DNA of 45,966 nt from NCBI GenBank assembly GCA_023379125.1, contig JAMCSY010000012.1, positions 1-45,966 on the forward strand, written 5' to 3'. The notes under the pieces are model-generated. The model did no database searches. It saw only the letters and a program-made list of their open reading frames with translations, and was not told where the DNA came from. Below, piece after piece: positions 1-7,062 of the stretch. The DNA is from Patescibacteria group bacterium. Its GTDB lineage: Bacteria; Patescibacteriota; Microgenomatia; Daviesbacterales; UBA10151. A program made the translations under genes and the position numbers. Position 1 is the first letter of the stretch; every line of letters begins with the position of its first letter.

Positions 1-437
1 CTATCAAGCCAGGCTTTTTCTAACTTACAGTAAGGACAACTAGTAGTGGAAAAAAGTTTAACAGCTTTTGCCTTGAGTGGACCACAACCTGCTGCCTGAT
101 TAACTAATGTTTTAAATTTATCTGCAATTTGTTTACTCAGCTGTAAAATAGCAGGATTTTGACTAACTCCAGCTAAGAGGGCAGGATTGGCAATCCCCAC
201 CCTTACTACTCCTTCTTTTTCTAAAATAATTACACTGCTTGGTAAAAAGCCAATTAAGTTCATATCGATGGCAAGCAGATTACCTACCCAATCTGGATCA
301 TTGAGATAGATCACTACTGCTTGCTTGAGCTTGGTTTCTCCTAACAGATTTAGCTGCAACTGATTTGCTTGATCCTTAACGTTTTTAACAGTCGTTGCAA
401 AATCAGACTCACTCTTTCTATAGTAAGCAAAATTCAT
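1..437 (-). CDS. DUF302 domain-glutaredoxin fusion protein (partial, runs off left edge)
   Basis: The reading frame starts at the ATG at 437, which has an AGGAGG Shine-Dalgarno 9-10 nt upstream lying inside the end of the preceding ArsR gene, and stays open to base 1 (145 codons seen). Residues about 1-110 resemble DUF302: a hydrophobic strand, then GFLPSSVIILEKEG and VGIANPALL, matching the family's 'LPCNVvvYE...aidP' core. Near the window edge the protein contains LFSTTSCPYCKLEKAWLD, a thioredoxin-fold start with the CPYC motif of glutaredoxins. The product is therefore probably a cytoplasmic DUF302-glutaredoxin fusion acting in thiol redox or metal stress. It is co-transcribed with the ArsR-type regulator. 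The C-terminus is not in the window, and the function of the DUF302 part is not known. Confidence 0.75.
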   Translation of the reverse strand, partial: MNFAYYRKSESDFATTVKNVKDQANQLQLNLLGETKLKQAVVIYLNDPDWVGNLLAIDMNLIGFLPSSVIILEKEGVVRVGIANPALLAGVSQNPAILQLSKQIADKFKTLVNQAAGCGPLKAKAVKLFSTTSCPYCKLEKAWLD

Positions 438-438
438 T

Positions 439-705
439 TTAGTGGACCTCCTGAATAAATTCTTGTAAGTCTTGGCTGATCTTAGCTAGCTGGGGATAAC
501 TTAACTGGTAATAAACTTGCTTACCTTCTCTTCTCCAAGTAAGTAAACCTGATTTTCTCAGTTTTTCCAGATGTTGGGATACTGCAGATTGAGATAAACC
601 ACAGTTAACTATTAGTTGACTAACATTTTTCTCACCTTGGGATAGACAGGTGATTAGCTGTAAGCGAATTGGGTTTGCCAAGCTGGCTAAGACATCGTCT
701 GTCAT
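439..705 (-). CDS. ArsR/SmtB-family winged-helix transcriptional regulator
   Basis: An 88-residue protein consisting almost only of the ArsR winged helix: LANPIRLQLITCL (helix 2), LSQSAVSQHLEKLRKSGLL (helix-turn-helix, recognition helix) and the beta-wing WRREGKQVYYQL. This is the family's minimal length. There is one Cys in the C-L-S-Q turn and one in the HTH, but no classical ELCVCDL metal-site motif, so the inducer (metal, thiol or reactive species) cannot be read from sequence. The stop codon is 1 nt before the ATG of the DUF302-glutaredoxin gene, whose Shine-Dalgarno lies in this gene's last codons. The start at 705 lies 7 nt after a perfect -10 box. The promoter contains a perfect palindrome, so autoregulation is likely. 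Confidence 0.88.
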   Translation of the reverse strand: MTDDVLASLANPIRLQLITCLSQGEKNVSQLIVNCGLSQSAVSQHLEKLRKSGLLTWRREGKQVYYQLSYPQLAKISQDLQEFIQEVH

Positions 706-706
706 G

Positions 707-742
707 ATTTACATATTAGCATGTTCTAATATGTTGTCAAGA
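707..742 (-). promoter_or_regulatory. ArsR promoter with embedded palindromic operator
   Basis: On the minus strand TTGACA is followed by a 16-nt spacer and TAATAT, then 7 nt to the ATG, so transcription should begin at or next to the start codon. A perfect inverted repeat ACATATTAG-N6-CTAATATGT (711-734) fills the spacer and the -10 box, the placement expected for an ArsR repressor. Confidence 0.8.
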
Positions 743-749
743 GGTAAGA

Positions 750-1991
750 TTAAAACACTACTTTATCGATCTCAACAATACTGGCCAAGGAGTAATGGTC
801 AGTAAAATTGATGTTATGCCCGTCTGGTACAAAAGGATCATTCATTTTATAATTTCCACCTGAACCACTAATTAAAACTACAAAATGATCTGCGACTGGA
901 CCACCATCATAACTGATGCCCACGACCACGGGATTTTTGCCAGAGAGTTGGCCATCAATAATCGACTTGGCAATATCTACTCGACTTGAGGATGTGCCAT
1001 TGGCACTAATATCATATTTTAGATAAGTGGGAGCATATGAAGCAAAATTATCAGAATCAGTATTGATTGATATTGGTGTTACGTCACGGTGCCCGTAGTG
1101 AGTATAAACCATGGCCATCGAGGTCATCAAACAACCAATATCAGCGATACGATAACCTGTGTTATTAAGTGGTAAATTACCCCACTGAGAATCTCTTTGA
1201 TTGTAGTAACAGCCTTGCCAGCCATCATCACAGACTGTCTGATTGTTTAAAATACTGGCATTTCCTCCAGTAAAGCTTTCAAAAGCAGCCAACTGAGCCT
1301 CAGCTTGAGCCAAAAGTTTTTGGTAGGTTGCCTCATTACCTTTGGTTTCATCCAACAGTGCTTGTTTTTGTTTTTTCTGATCATCCAGCTGAGTTTGATA
1401 AGTTTTCATCTCCACTTCTAGCTGTTGTTGTTGGGCTTGTCTGGTCTGTTTGTCTGTCCTTTGATCATTATAAAAAGACTTGGTAGCTTGCAGTTGATAG
1501 AGTTGGTCTTGGTTATATGCTTGAGCTACCTGGATATACTTCAGATTATCGATGGCATCAGAAAAACCTTTCGAGGAAAACAATAAATTAAGCGGATCAA
1601 TATCTCCTTGTTTGTAAGTACTAACAATCCTACTGAGTAAAGTTTGGGTGAGATCATCAACAGTGGTAGTGATTTTATCCATCCTGCCATTGAGATCACC
1701 AATTTCTTGATCTAACTTACTAATTTCATATTGAGCTTCTTGAATCTTCAATTCAGTCAGCTTTGTTTGATTGTCAATATAATCTAGTTGATTTTGCAGA
1801 GTTTTTTCCTGTTTTTTGGCATCACTTAACTTGCTTTGCAACTGCTGGATCTGAGACTCCAAGGCAGTGTATTGGGGGTCGTTGGTATCAATGGCAAAAA
1901 CTTGGGGAGCTGAGACTAAACTGAATAAACCATGTAGTAGGGTCACTAAGTAAACAAGCAGGAATGTCCTTTTGAGAATATGCTGACGCAT
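750..1991 (-). CDS. Secreted coiled-coil protein with C39-like cysteine peptidase domain
   Basis: 413 residues. A signal peptide (residues 1-33, ending in a VFA-type site) is followed by a long Gln/Lys-rich coiled coil (about 38-235), of the kind found at the N-terminus of CwlO/PcsB-type peptidoglycan hydrolases. A C-terminal papain-fold domain follows (about 258-413). The YNQRDSQWGNLPL opening and IADIGCLMTSMAM are typical of the peptidase_C39_2 family. The candidate catalytic residues are Cys287, His369 (in VADHFVVL) and Asp385 (MNDPF). Probable role: cell-wall or surface-protein hydrolase, exported and held by the coiled coil. It lies upstream of arsR on the same strand with a 44-nt gap that contains arsR's own promoter, so the two are probably separate units. 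The start ATG at 1991 follows the only good signal peptide. Confidence 0.8.
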   Translation of the reverse strand: MRQHILKRTFLLVYLVTLLHGLFSLVSAPQVFAIDTNDPQYTALESQIQQLQSKLSDAKKQEKTLQNQLDYIDNQTKLTELKIQEAQYEISKLDQEIGDLNGRMDKITTTVDDLTQTLLSRIVSTYKQGDIDPLNLLFSSKGFSDAIDNLKYIQVAQAYNQDQLYQLQATKSFYNDQRTDKQTRQAQQQQLEVEMKTYQTQLDDQKKQKQALLDETKGNEATYQKLLAQAEAQLAAFESFTGGNASILNNQTVCDDGWQGCYYNQRDSQWGNLPLNNTGYRIADIGCLMTSMAMVYTHYGHRDVTPISINTDSDNFASYAPTYLKYDISANGTSSSRVDIAKSIIDGQLSGKNPVVVGISYDGGPVADHFVVLISGSGGNYKMNDPFVPDGHNINFTDHYSLASIVEIDKVVF

Positions 1992-2073
1992 AAGACAAAG
2001 TTTGAAAAGCTCTTAGTACTATACTCTGCTTTAATAAAAATGTGAAGACCTTGTCCATGTAGGCTGCAGCAGA

Positions 2074-2490
2074 CTATTTTGTCTGGTATAGACCCCAAGC
2101 GTACGCCAGTAAGGCGATGATGAAACCAGTAGCCATCAAGAAAGAATAGAATTCCAATTGTGAAGAGATATATAGAATTCCTCCGGAAAATGCTAAAACT
2201 ACTGCAAGTGAGCTAATAACGGCTGAGATTTGCCAAGTATTATCTTGAAAATGCCTTGCTCTCACAAGTAGGTAGAATGTGCCTATTAATAAGCCTAAGC
2301 CAATGATCATGTGTAGAACAATGAGTATCTGAGACCTGGCAAATTGCCAAAGTAAACTTGGTTTAGTGGTTTGAGGAAAAGATATAAAAAGATTGGTTGC
2401 TATTCCTAGGAAAAACTGACCTATTAATAACCAAAACATACTCCAGGCTTGTTTTCTCAATAAGAAAGCAGAAGATTTATCCTTAATCAT
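2074..2490 (-). CDS. Small 4-TM membrane protein of unknown function
   Basis: About 138 residues with four predicted membrane segments (SMFWLLIGQFFLGIATNLF; ILIVLHMIIGLGLLIGTFYLL; ISAVISSLAVVLAFSGGI; FLMATGFIIALLAYAWGLY). The open frame extends 60 codons further upstream, but that extension is unlike a protein N-terminus. The ATG at 2490 is preceded by a TATAAT box ending 6 nt away, so I place the start there as a leaderless mRNA. The topology resembles small DoxX-like or cytochrome-b561-like four-helix proteins, but no haem-ligating His pair is visible. I do not recognise a family. Confidence 0.6.
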   Translation of the reverse strand: MIKDKSSAFLLRKQAWSMFWLLIGQFFLGIATNLFISFPQTTKPSLLWQFARSQILIVLHMIIGLGLLIGTFYLLVRARHFQDNTWQISAVISSLAVVLAFSGGILYISSQLEFYSFLMATGFIIALLAYAWGLYQTK

Positions 2491-2687
2491 GATTGGATTA
2501 TAGTTATCAGATATAGGCCTGACTTCAAAAAAAGGTAATAGTGTTGTAAGTTTGAGGGAAAAACACAGCACAATAAAACTGCTTAAAGGTGGAAAGAGAG
2601 GAACTCGGGTTGAATTATGAAGTATGAGCATGTTATGCTCAGCTAATTGTTGGGATTCAGCGAGGTACACTCGCTCTGGTTAAGTGA

Positions 2688-2789
2688 GCAGAATTAACCG
2701 ATGGCTCAAAAACAGTTGAAGAAGTGCATCAAGAGATGATTAAAGTAGTAGGAGGTTTGGTCAGAGAAAGATTTAATAGTAATACTTAA
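2688..2789 (+). pseudogene. 33-codon remnant of a gene 3' end, possibly thymidylate kinase
   Basis: In the gap between two minus-strand genes one plus-strand frame reads DGSKTVEEVHQEMIKVVGG and then stops at TAA (2787). An 'id(a/g)s-t-eeVH-ei' pattern is typical of the last helix of thymidylate kinases. The frame is closed by TGA just upstream (2685), so only a tail remains. Identification rests on a short pattern and is tentative. Confidence 0.3.
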
Positions 2790-2815
2790 TGTAGTCTAAT
2801 CTGATCGATTTGTTT

Positions 2816-3124
2816 TCAGCCTGGTTTACTTTTTTCTATTATTTCCTCAACTTCTTGGTAACCTTCTTGATAAAAACTTTCTTCATCTGGGGCTAATTGT
2901 TTCAGTAGCCTCAAAAACTCACCTGCATGGATTTTTTCCTCATTGGCAATATCTTCTAAAACTTTGATAGCTAATTGATCATCAATCGATTCAGCTAACT
3001 GTGTATAAAGCTGTACAGCCTCATATTCTGCTGCTACCATCTGTCTAATTGCTCTAACTAACTCTTGATTTGTTAGTTTTCTCTCATGTGCCAAACCAGA
3101 AAAAGAATTACCAAAATCAGCCAT
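2816..3124 (-). CDS. Ferritin-like protein (encapsulated-ferritin/rubrerythrin type)
   Basis: 102 residues, a two-helix ferritin-like protein. Helix 1 carries AAEYEAVQLYTQL and helix 2 carries NEEKIHAGEFLRLL, giving the E-x(2-3)-Y and E-E-x-x-H iron-ligand pattern. The length and the acidic tail (FYQEGYQEVEEIIEK) match the short EncFtn-like proteins that form open ferroxidase rings and are often packed into encapsulin shells in other prokaryotes. No encapsulin gene is visible here, so shell loading is only a possibility. The promoter is TTGCGG-N17-TATAGT, with the -10 ending 12 nt before the ATG. Probable role: iron or peroxide detoxification in the cytoplasm. Confidence 0.75.
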   Translation of the reverse strand: MADFGNSFSGLAHERKLTNQELVRAIRQMVAAEYEAVQLYTQLAESIDDQLAIKVLEDIANEEKIHAGEFLRLLKQLAPDEESFYQEGYQEVEEIIEKSKPG

Positions 3125-3178
3125 AATATCTTTTCTACTATATCTTATGCTGTGATGGACCGCAAGATTGTATCAGCC

Positions 3179-4090
3179 TTAGCGATGGAAGAAACGCCAA
3201 GTATAAGGCGCTCTTGTATCGTTGACATCTAAATGTTGATTCTCCACTCTTTCTGTTGGAGGATTTTCCCGATACTGTCCAACACTTACTGCATGGCGGT
3301 GAAATTCCTGGGGGTTACGATCAAATTCAGGGTTTGGTGAAACTGAAATAGCTGAAGAGCGGTTGATGCTAAAACTTGTTCCATCAGATCCAACACTAGT
3401 GGATGTTGCCAAAGCTTGACCTGCACTATTGATCATCGTGATAGTCTGCGGATTATTCTGTTGTAGACTACCTAGATTGGTTGAACAGTTGCTAAATTGG
3501 ACGGAACCAAAATTATCTAGTGGCAAAGTAGTATAACCACTACTGGGGGCCTCCTCGATCCACTCGGCGGAAGCTAGTGAGGAATTGTAGTTGACTGTAT
3601 TAAGATAATCTTGGCCAGTACTATTGTTATGAAAGTGAATTTGCCATTGTCCGTTACCTACTTGAGTTAACGAAGCACTGACCAAGTCACCAGATTTTAC
3701 AGTCACGGGAATTGGCTGTGAGACATTAGGCAGGGTCTCATAAAAGGCTGTGGAGTAGATTTGGTTATTACTACTGACTACATTCTGAGTACCAACTTGG
3801 ATCAAGTCACGCGTTCTAATCCCTCCAATTCCCACCCAGGTGGCATCAGCTGTAGTGTGATTATCAACTGTAGGATTAGGAACAGTCCAAGTACCACTAA
3901 CATTTGTAAATTGATTACCAGTGGCAGCATATCCAGACCAATTGCGAGAAGTACTAGTATTAATAGATATTTCAGGAGCGTTGGGGTTATTGGCAGCGTT
4001 GATGATGATTGGGCTTGGTGTAGCGGAGATAGCTAAGGTACTAACACCAACCAATAGAGCTTTCCAACTTGAGAGAAAACTTAAAAACAT
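3179..4090 (-). CDS. Secreted G1-family (eqolisin) glutamic peptidase
   Basis: 303 residues. An N-terminal signal segment (LLVGVSTLAISATP) is followed by the peptidase G1 core: RNWSGYAATG (about 49-58), FTNVSGTWTVP (61-71), ADATWVGIGG, LIQVGTQ with candidate catalytic Gln98, and AEWIEEAP with candidate catalytic Glu176. These segments and their order are diagnostic of the eqolisin fold (a beta-sandwich using a Gln/Glu dyad). After about residue 250 there is a basic, His/Arg-rich tail unlike the core; its role is unknown. A TAAAAT box ends 9 nt before the ATG. Family enzymes act at acid pH in fungi; bacterial members exist, but the substrate cannot be inferred here. The gene is divergent from the PadR operon. 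Confidence 0.85.
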   Translation of the reverse strand: MFLSFLSSWKALLVGVSTLAISATPSPIIINAANNPNAPEISINTSTSRNWSGYAATGNQFTNVSGTWTVPNPTVDNHTTADATWVGIGGIRTRDLIQVGTQNVVSSNNQIYSTAFYETLPNVSQPIPVTVKSGDLVSASLTQVGNGQWQIHFHNNSTGQDYLNTVNYNSSLASAEWIEEAPSSGYTTLPLDNFGSVQFSNCSTNLGSLQQNNPQTITMINSAGQALATSTSVGSDGTSFSINRSSAISVSPNPEFDRNPQEFHRHAVSVGQYRENPPTERVENQHLDVNDTRAPYTWRFFHR

Positions 4091-4149
4091 ACGTTGCGAA
4101 TTTTACCTTAAATAACTGAGAATTCGCTTAAATTCATTTAATATAACAC

Positions 4150-4177
4150 TTGACAATATATCGTAAAACGATATAAT
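4150..4177 (+). promoter_or_regulatory. PadR promoter with embedded palindrome
   Basis: TTGACA (4150-4155), a 16-nt spacer and TATAAT (4172-4177), then 7 nt to the ATG at 4185. The spacer and -10 box hold the perfect inverted repeat TATATCGT-AAA-ACGATATA (4157-4175), a likely autoregulatory PadR operator. The transcript should be leaderless. Confidence 0.82.
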
Positions 4178-4184
4178 AAATGAC

Positions 4185-4553
4185 ATGAAGACACAAAAGT
4201 TAACTAAAGGGAATATCCCCTTGAGCCCACAGATTTTTTATGTCTTGTTATCCTTGGCTATTAAACAAAGGCATGGTTATGAAATTATGAAACAAGTCCA
4301 GTCTGATTCTCAGGGCAAGATTAAGCTTGGTCCAGGAACTTTGTATGGGGCTATCAAACGGATGTTAGAAGAAAAATTAATTATAGAAATTACGTCAGAC
4401 AAACAACGTCGTCGAGTTTACAAACTCACAGACAAAGGCCGGGCAATTTTTCAAAGTGAGTTGCAAAGATATAACGAAGCAGTGGAGTTGGCTCGACAGA
4501 AAAAATTACTCATCAGCCCTTTAATTAATAAATTTACTTTAGTGTATGGATAA
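4185..4553 (+). CDS. PadR-family transcriptional regulator
   Basis: 122 residues with the PadR winged helix: ILSL-type first helix (IFYVLLSLAIKQRHGYEIMK), then GPGTLYGAIKRMLEEKLI (recognition helix) and the wing RRRVYKLTDKGR. It is a short subfamily-2 member with one C-terminal dimerisation helix. It overlaps the next gene by 8 nt (its last codons hold the next ATG), so the pair is translationally coupled. PadR genes with such a partner usually repress their own operon; the embedded palindrome in the promoter fits that. The inducing signal is unknown. Confidence 0.88.
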   Translation: MKTQKLTKGNIPLSPQIFYVLLSLAIKQRHGYEIMKQVQSDSQGKIKLGPGTLYGAIKRMLEEKLIIEITSDKQRRRVYKLTDKGRAIFQSELQRYNEAVELARQKKLLISPLINKFTLVYG

Positions 4554-5250
4554 AGATGAACAGCAATCAATTGCGCTTGGTAAATATCAGTTACTGTACC
4601 AAACCTTATTGGGATTGTACCCGAGGCAATATCAAAATAGATTTGGTTCAGAAATGTTGGAGGTTTTTACTGAGCTTTATCAGGAAGAGATTGATAAACA
4701 TGGTTCAGCTGGGATCTATTTTTGGTTTGCAATATGGGGAGATTTACTAAAGAGTGTTTTAACCCAACACTGGGAGCTAATGCAAAAACAAGGCATGAAA
4801 AAGTACTTAAAAAGCACATTTAATATTAATATCTACAATGTGACAGGAGGGTTGTTGATTTTACCTTTTATGGTGATGCTGGGTCTGGACTTAGTAAGCA
4901 GATTAATTCAGGGAGATTTAACACATTATAATCGGTCTTATTACCAACTTCTATCACAAACTTTTCTGATGCAAGGTCCAGCGCAGTTGTTTTGGGTGAT
5001 AATTTTCCCTTTAGCTGCATTGATTATCAATCTGATCCCATTTTTTAAAACAGCATATACACAGCAAAACAGGTTAGCTATCAAAAGCCTGGTACTAACT
5101 AATCTATTAGCAGTAGCTATCATGAGTGTTGGTTTATTTGCTTTACTGCTCGCTTTTGGGCATGATTATATCCCCTGTTTTTTCCATCATCTTTTTCTGG
5201 ATGGACTGGACCAAATTGCAAAAACTGCCCTCTTTTGCCGCTCTGCCTGA
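4546..5250 (+). CDS. PadR-linked integral membrane protein
   Basis: 234 residues. The N-terminal part (LYQTLLGLYPRQYQNRFGSEMLEVF and an acidic stretch up to the WGDLL segment) matches the soluble module seen in membrane proteins encoded next to PadR regulators. Three or four hydrophobic segments follow (about 101-122, 147-170, 184-205). The C-terminus GHDYIPCFF...FC is Cys-containing and resembles the 'HD-x-x-PC' ending I recall for this group, so I take it as natural rather than frameshifted. Function is unknown; a membrane-stress or permease-accessory role is inference from its PadR partner. Confidence 0.7.
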   Translation: MDKDEQQSIALGKYQLLYQTLLGLYPRQYQNRFGSEMLEVFTELYQEEIDKHGSAGIYFWFAIWGDLLKSVLTQHWELMQKQGMKKYLKSTFNINIYNVTGGLLILPFMVMLGLDLVSRLIQGDLTHYNRSYYQLLSQTFLMQGPAQLFWVIIFPLAALIINLIPFFKTAYTQQNRLAIKSLVLTNLLAVAIMSVGLFALLLAFGHDYIPCFFHHLFLDGLDQIAKTALFCRSA

Positions 5251-5258
5251 TTTTTCAC

Positions 5259-5287
5259 TTGCAGTTACTTTCATTGGACAATATAAT
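5259..5287 (+). promoter_or_regulatory. Promoter for the HAD phosphatase gene
   Basis: TTGCAG, a 17-nt spacer and a consensus TATAAT (5282-5287). It leaves about 50 nt of leader before the ATG at 5344, one of the few leadered first genes in the window. Confidence 0.65.
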
Positions 5288-5343
5288 CCTTTAACCTGCA
5301 ACGCTCGTTGAAAAAAGAGCACTACGCAAAAAACCAAGGATTT

Positions 5344-6027
5344 ATGGAACGATTACAGACTAAACAGATCAAAGCAGTTTTACTGGACTGGGATGATACT
5401 CAAGTTGATACTTTCCATCGAGTTATCAGGTCTCTCCAAAATTTTGCTGAACATCATCAATTAGTGATTCCTACCGCTGAGAGAGTACTCAAGTTTTGGG
5501 GCCGAACTTCACCGGCGATTATTACTGCACTTTGGCCTGAACAAGATTCTGTACATCTGACCTCTTGGTATAGGGAGTTTACCAAACTTGCTGAGTTAGA
5601 TACTCCACCTTTTGCTGGTACTGCACAAACTTTACAGAAGCTGAACGATCAAGGATTGTGTTTAGGTATAGTCAGCTCTAACACTTCAGAGCGGATAGAA
5701 ACGCTACTGGCCAGACATATGCCTGAAATAAGACCATTGTATAGGATTATTCTTGGTGCAGATGAATGCCCAGCGCACAAACCAGACCCTCGTGTATTTG
5801 ACCCTGCTTTTGCTTATCTAAACAAACTAGGTATTGATGAGTTTGATACTATTTATGTTGGTGATAGTGTAAGCGATCTATTGGCAGCAAGAAGCAGGGG
5901 CTTGCCTTTTGTAGCTGTTTTAACTGGTACAGCCAGAAAAGCAGAGTTTTTACAGGCAGGTCTGGAAAGTCGACAGATCTTATCTGATCTCACTCGACTA
6001 CCAGCTTATTTAGCCGAGACTACTTAA
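5344..6027 (+). CDS. HAD-superfamily phosphatase (phosphoglycolate phosphatase-like)
   Basis: 227 residues from the ATG at 5344, which has AAGGA 5 nt upstream; an upstream TTG is possible but lacks a ribosome site. All HAD motifs are present: motif I LLDWDDTQVD (nucleophile and acid/base Asp), motif II VSSNTSER, the motif III Lys in HKPDPRVF, and motif IV YVGDSVSDLLAA. A helical cap (about 25-90) is inserted after motif I, as in the Gph/PGMB subfamily. The substrate cannot be predicted beyond a small phosphoester such as 2-phosphoglycolate or a sugar phosphate. It ends at the base before the convergent Clp-N gene. Confidence 0.85.
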   Translation: MERLQTKQIKAVLLDWDDTQVDTFHRVIRSLQNFAEHHQLVIPTAERVLKFWGRTSPAIITALWPEQDSVHLTSWYREFTKLAELDTPPFAGTAQTLQKLNDQGLCLGIVSSNTSERIETLLARHMPEIRPLYRIILGADECPAHKPDPRVFDPAFAYLNKLGIDEFDTIYVGDSVSDLLAARSRGLPFVAVLTGTARKAEFLQAGLESRQILSDLTRLPAYLAETT

Positions 6028-6600
6028 TTATTCGATATCCTCACCGATGCTCTCGCCATTTAAAACGTTATAGCCGTATTTCTCGTTGGGGGAACTTGGC
6101 GTTCGGAGTAAACTACGGAGCAAGTCTAAAGTAGTCACATATTCACCTGGCGTTAACCGTTGTAAGGTATGTTTTAGTGTATCGTCAACCGTTTTTGTTA
6201 CACCAATTAAAGTTGGGTTAGTCCGACCATAAAAGAAATTCAAAAATTTTGCAATTGACTGTGATGTAGCCCCGTTGTTATCCAGTAGATCTTTAATGTA
6301 GATCTCGCTTTCCGTGAGGCTACTAATGATACCTAAGAGTAAGTGTGATTTGCCTACGGCTTCGTGTCCACGCGCGGTAGCTTCTGAGATCGCCTTAGCG
6401 ATGGCCTCTTGAGCTTTGTTGGAAAAATAGCTAGCTTTATCTCCAATTAAACTTTGCAAGAGTCGTTGTGGTTCCACCGACTTGACTTGCTGATATGCGC
6501 GTACCCGACTTAATTCTTGTTCGAGGAAAACTCTATCTGGATGATCGGGGGGCATTGTTTTTAATAAAGAGAAAAGATGTTTTTCCACATCCTCAGCCAT
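6028..6600 (-). CDS. Stand-alone Clp N-terminal (R) domain protein, ClpS/ClpC-adaptor-like
   Basis: 190 residues from the ATG at 6600. An upstream ATG at 6633 lies inside the promoter palindrome and adds 11 hydrophobic residues, so I prefer 6600. FSNKAQEAIAKAISEATARG and VGKSHLLLGIIS (about 58-90) form Clp_N repeat 1, and TVDDTLKHTLQ with TTLDLLRSLL (about 130-170) form repeat 2. There is no AAA+ domain, so this is only the substrate- or adaptor-binding module of ClpA/ClpB/ClpC. The preceding 50 residues are helical. Likely role: a proteostasis adaptor, or a regulator that competes for Clp partners. Confidence 0.8.
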   Translation of the reverse strand: MAEDVEKHLFSLLKTMPPDHPDRVFLEQELSRVRAYQQVKSVEPQRLLQSLIGDKASYFSNKAQEAIAKAISEATARGHEAVGKSHLLLGIISSLTESEIYIKDLLDNNGATSQSIAKFLNFFYGRTNPTLIGVTKTVDDTLKHTLQRLTPGEYVTTLDLLRSLLRTPSSPNEKYGYNVLNGESIGEDIE

Positions 6601-6610
6601 AGGTTTTAAA

Positions 6611-6630
6611 AGTATAGCATATGTTATACT
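6611..6630. promoter_or_regulatory. Palindromic bidirectional promoter core
   Basis: A 20-bp near-perfect palindrome AGTATAGCATATGTTATACT. Both ends read TATACT outward, giving a -10 box for the minus-strand Clp-N gene (10 nt to its ATG) and one for the plus-strand gene at 6652. The -35 regions are poor on both sides, so an activator or a single dimeric regulator may control both genes. Confidence 0.55.
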
Positions 6631-6651
6631 CATTCCCTAGTGGATAGATAA

Positions 6652-7062
6652 ATGAGCAAATCTGGGCCTGAACTTGTACCAATATCTTTTCGTTTTGAGC
6701 CTGTAGATAGGGATATCCACGGAGTAGATTTCACCCTGGCTAAAATGCGCGTTGGTGTTTTAGTACATGAAGGCAAATCAGCTGTGGCGATATACTACCA
6801 TGGTCGTCATCACGAGGCATACATAGTAGGTTTACAAGTGCGACAAGGCAAACGATCTCAGGACGAAATAATGAGAGAAATCTTTCCTTTTCAGACTTAT
6901 TCTTACGCAGATGATCGTGGCTTAAAATTTTTTTCTAAAATGGTCATGAGAAAAACCTGGGGTCCCTGTTTTTTAGTACAGAGTGATTGTTGGATCAACC
7001 ACCTGCGTAAACCTAGAGAAAACGATAGTAGTTCACCACCTCCACTTATTGTGGGGTATTAG
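6652..7062 (+). CDS. Hypothetical protein
   Basis: 136 residues, mixed alpha/beta, no membrane segment or signal peptide. The N-terminal half is strand-rich (ISFRFEPVDRD; RVGVLVHEGKSAVAIYYHG; EAYIVGLQV). The middle is helical, followed by a Cys-containing segment (WGPCFLVQSDCWINHL) and a polar, proline-rich tail. I do not recognise the family. It shares the palindromic promoter with the divergent Clp-N gene and overlaps the next, convergent gene by 30 bp. Confidence 0.65.
   Translation: MSKSGPELVPISFRFEPVDRDIHGVDFTLAKMRVGVLVHEGKSAVAIYYHGRHHEAYIVGLQVRQGKRSQDEIMREIFPFQTYSYADDRGLKFFSKMVMRKTWGPCFLVQSDCWINHLRKPRENDSSSPPPLIVGY

Noticed and set aside
5126-5311. Hydrophobic frame overlapping the end of the PadR-linked membrane protein, suggesting a frameshift
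   Set aside because: The main frame already has a plausible Cys-containing ending, and the overlapping region also contains the promoter of the next gene, so no frameshift needs to be assumed.
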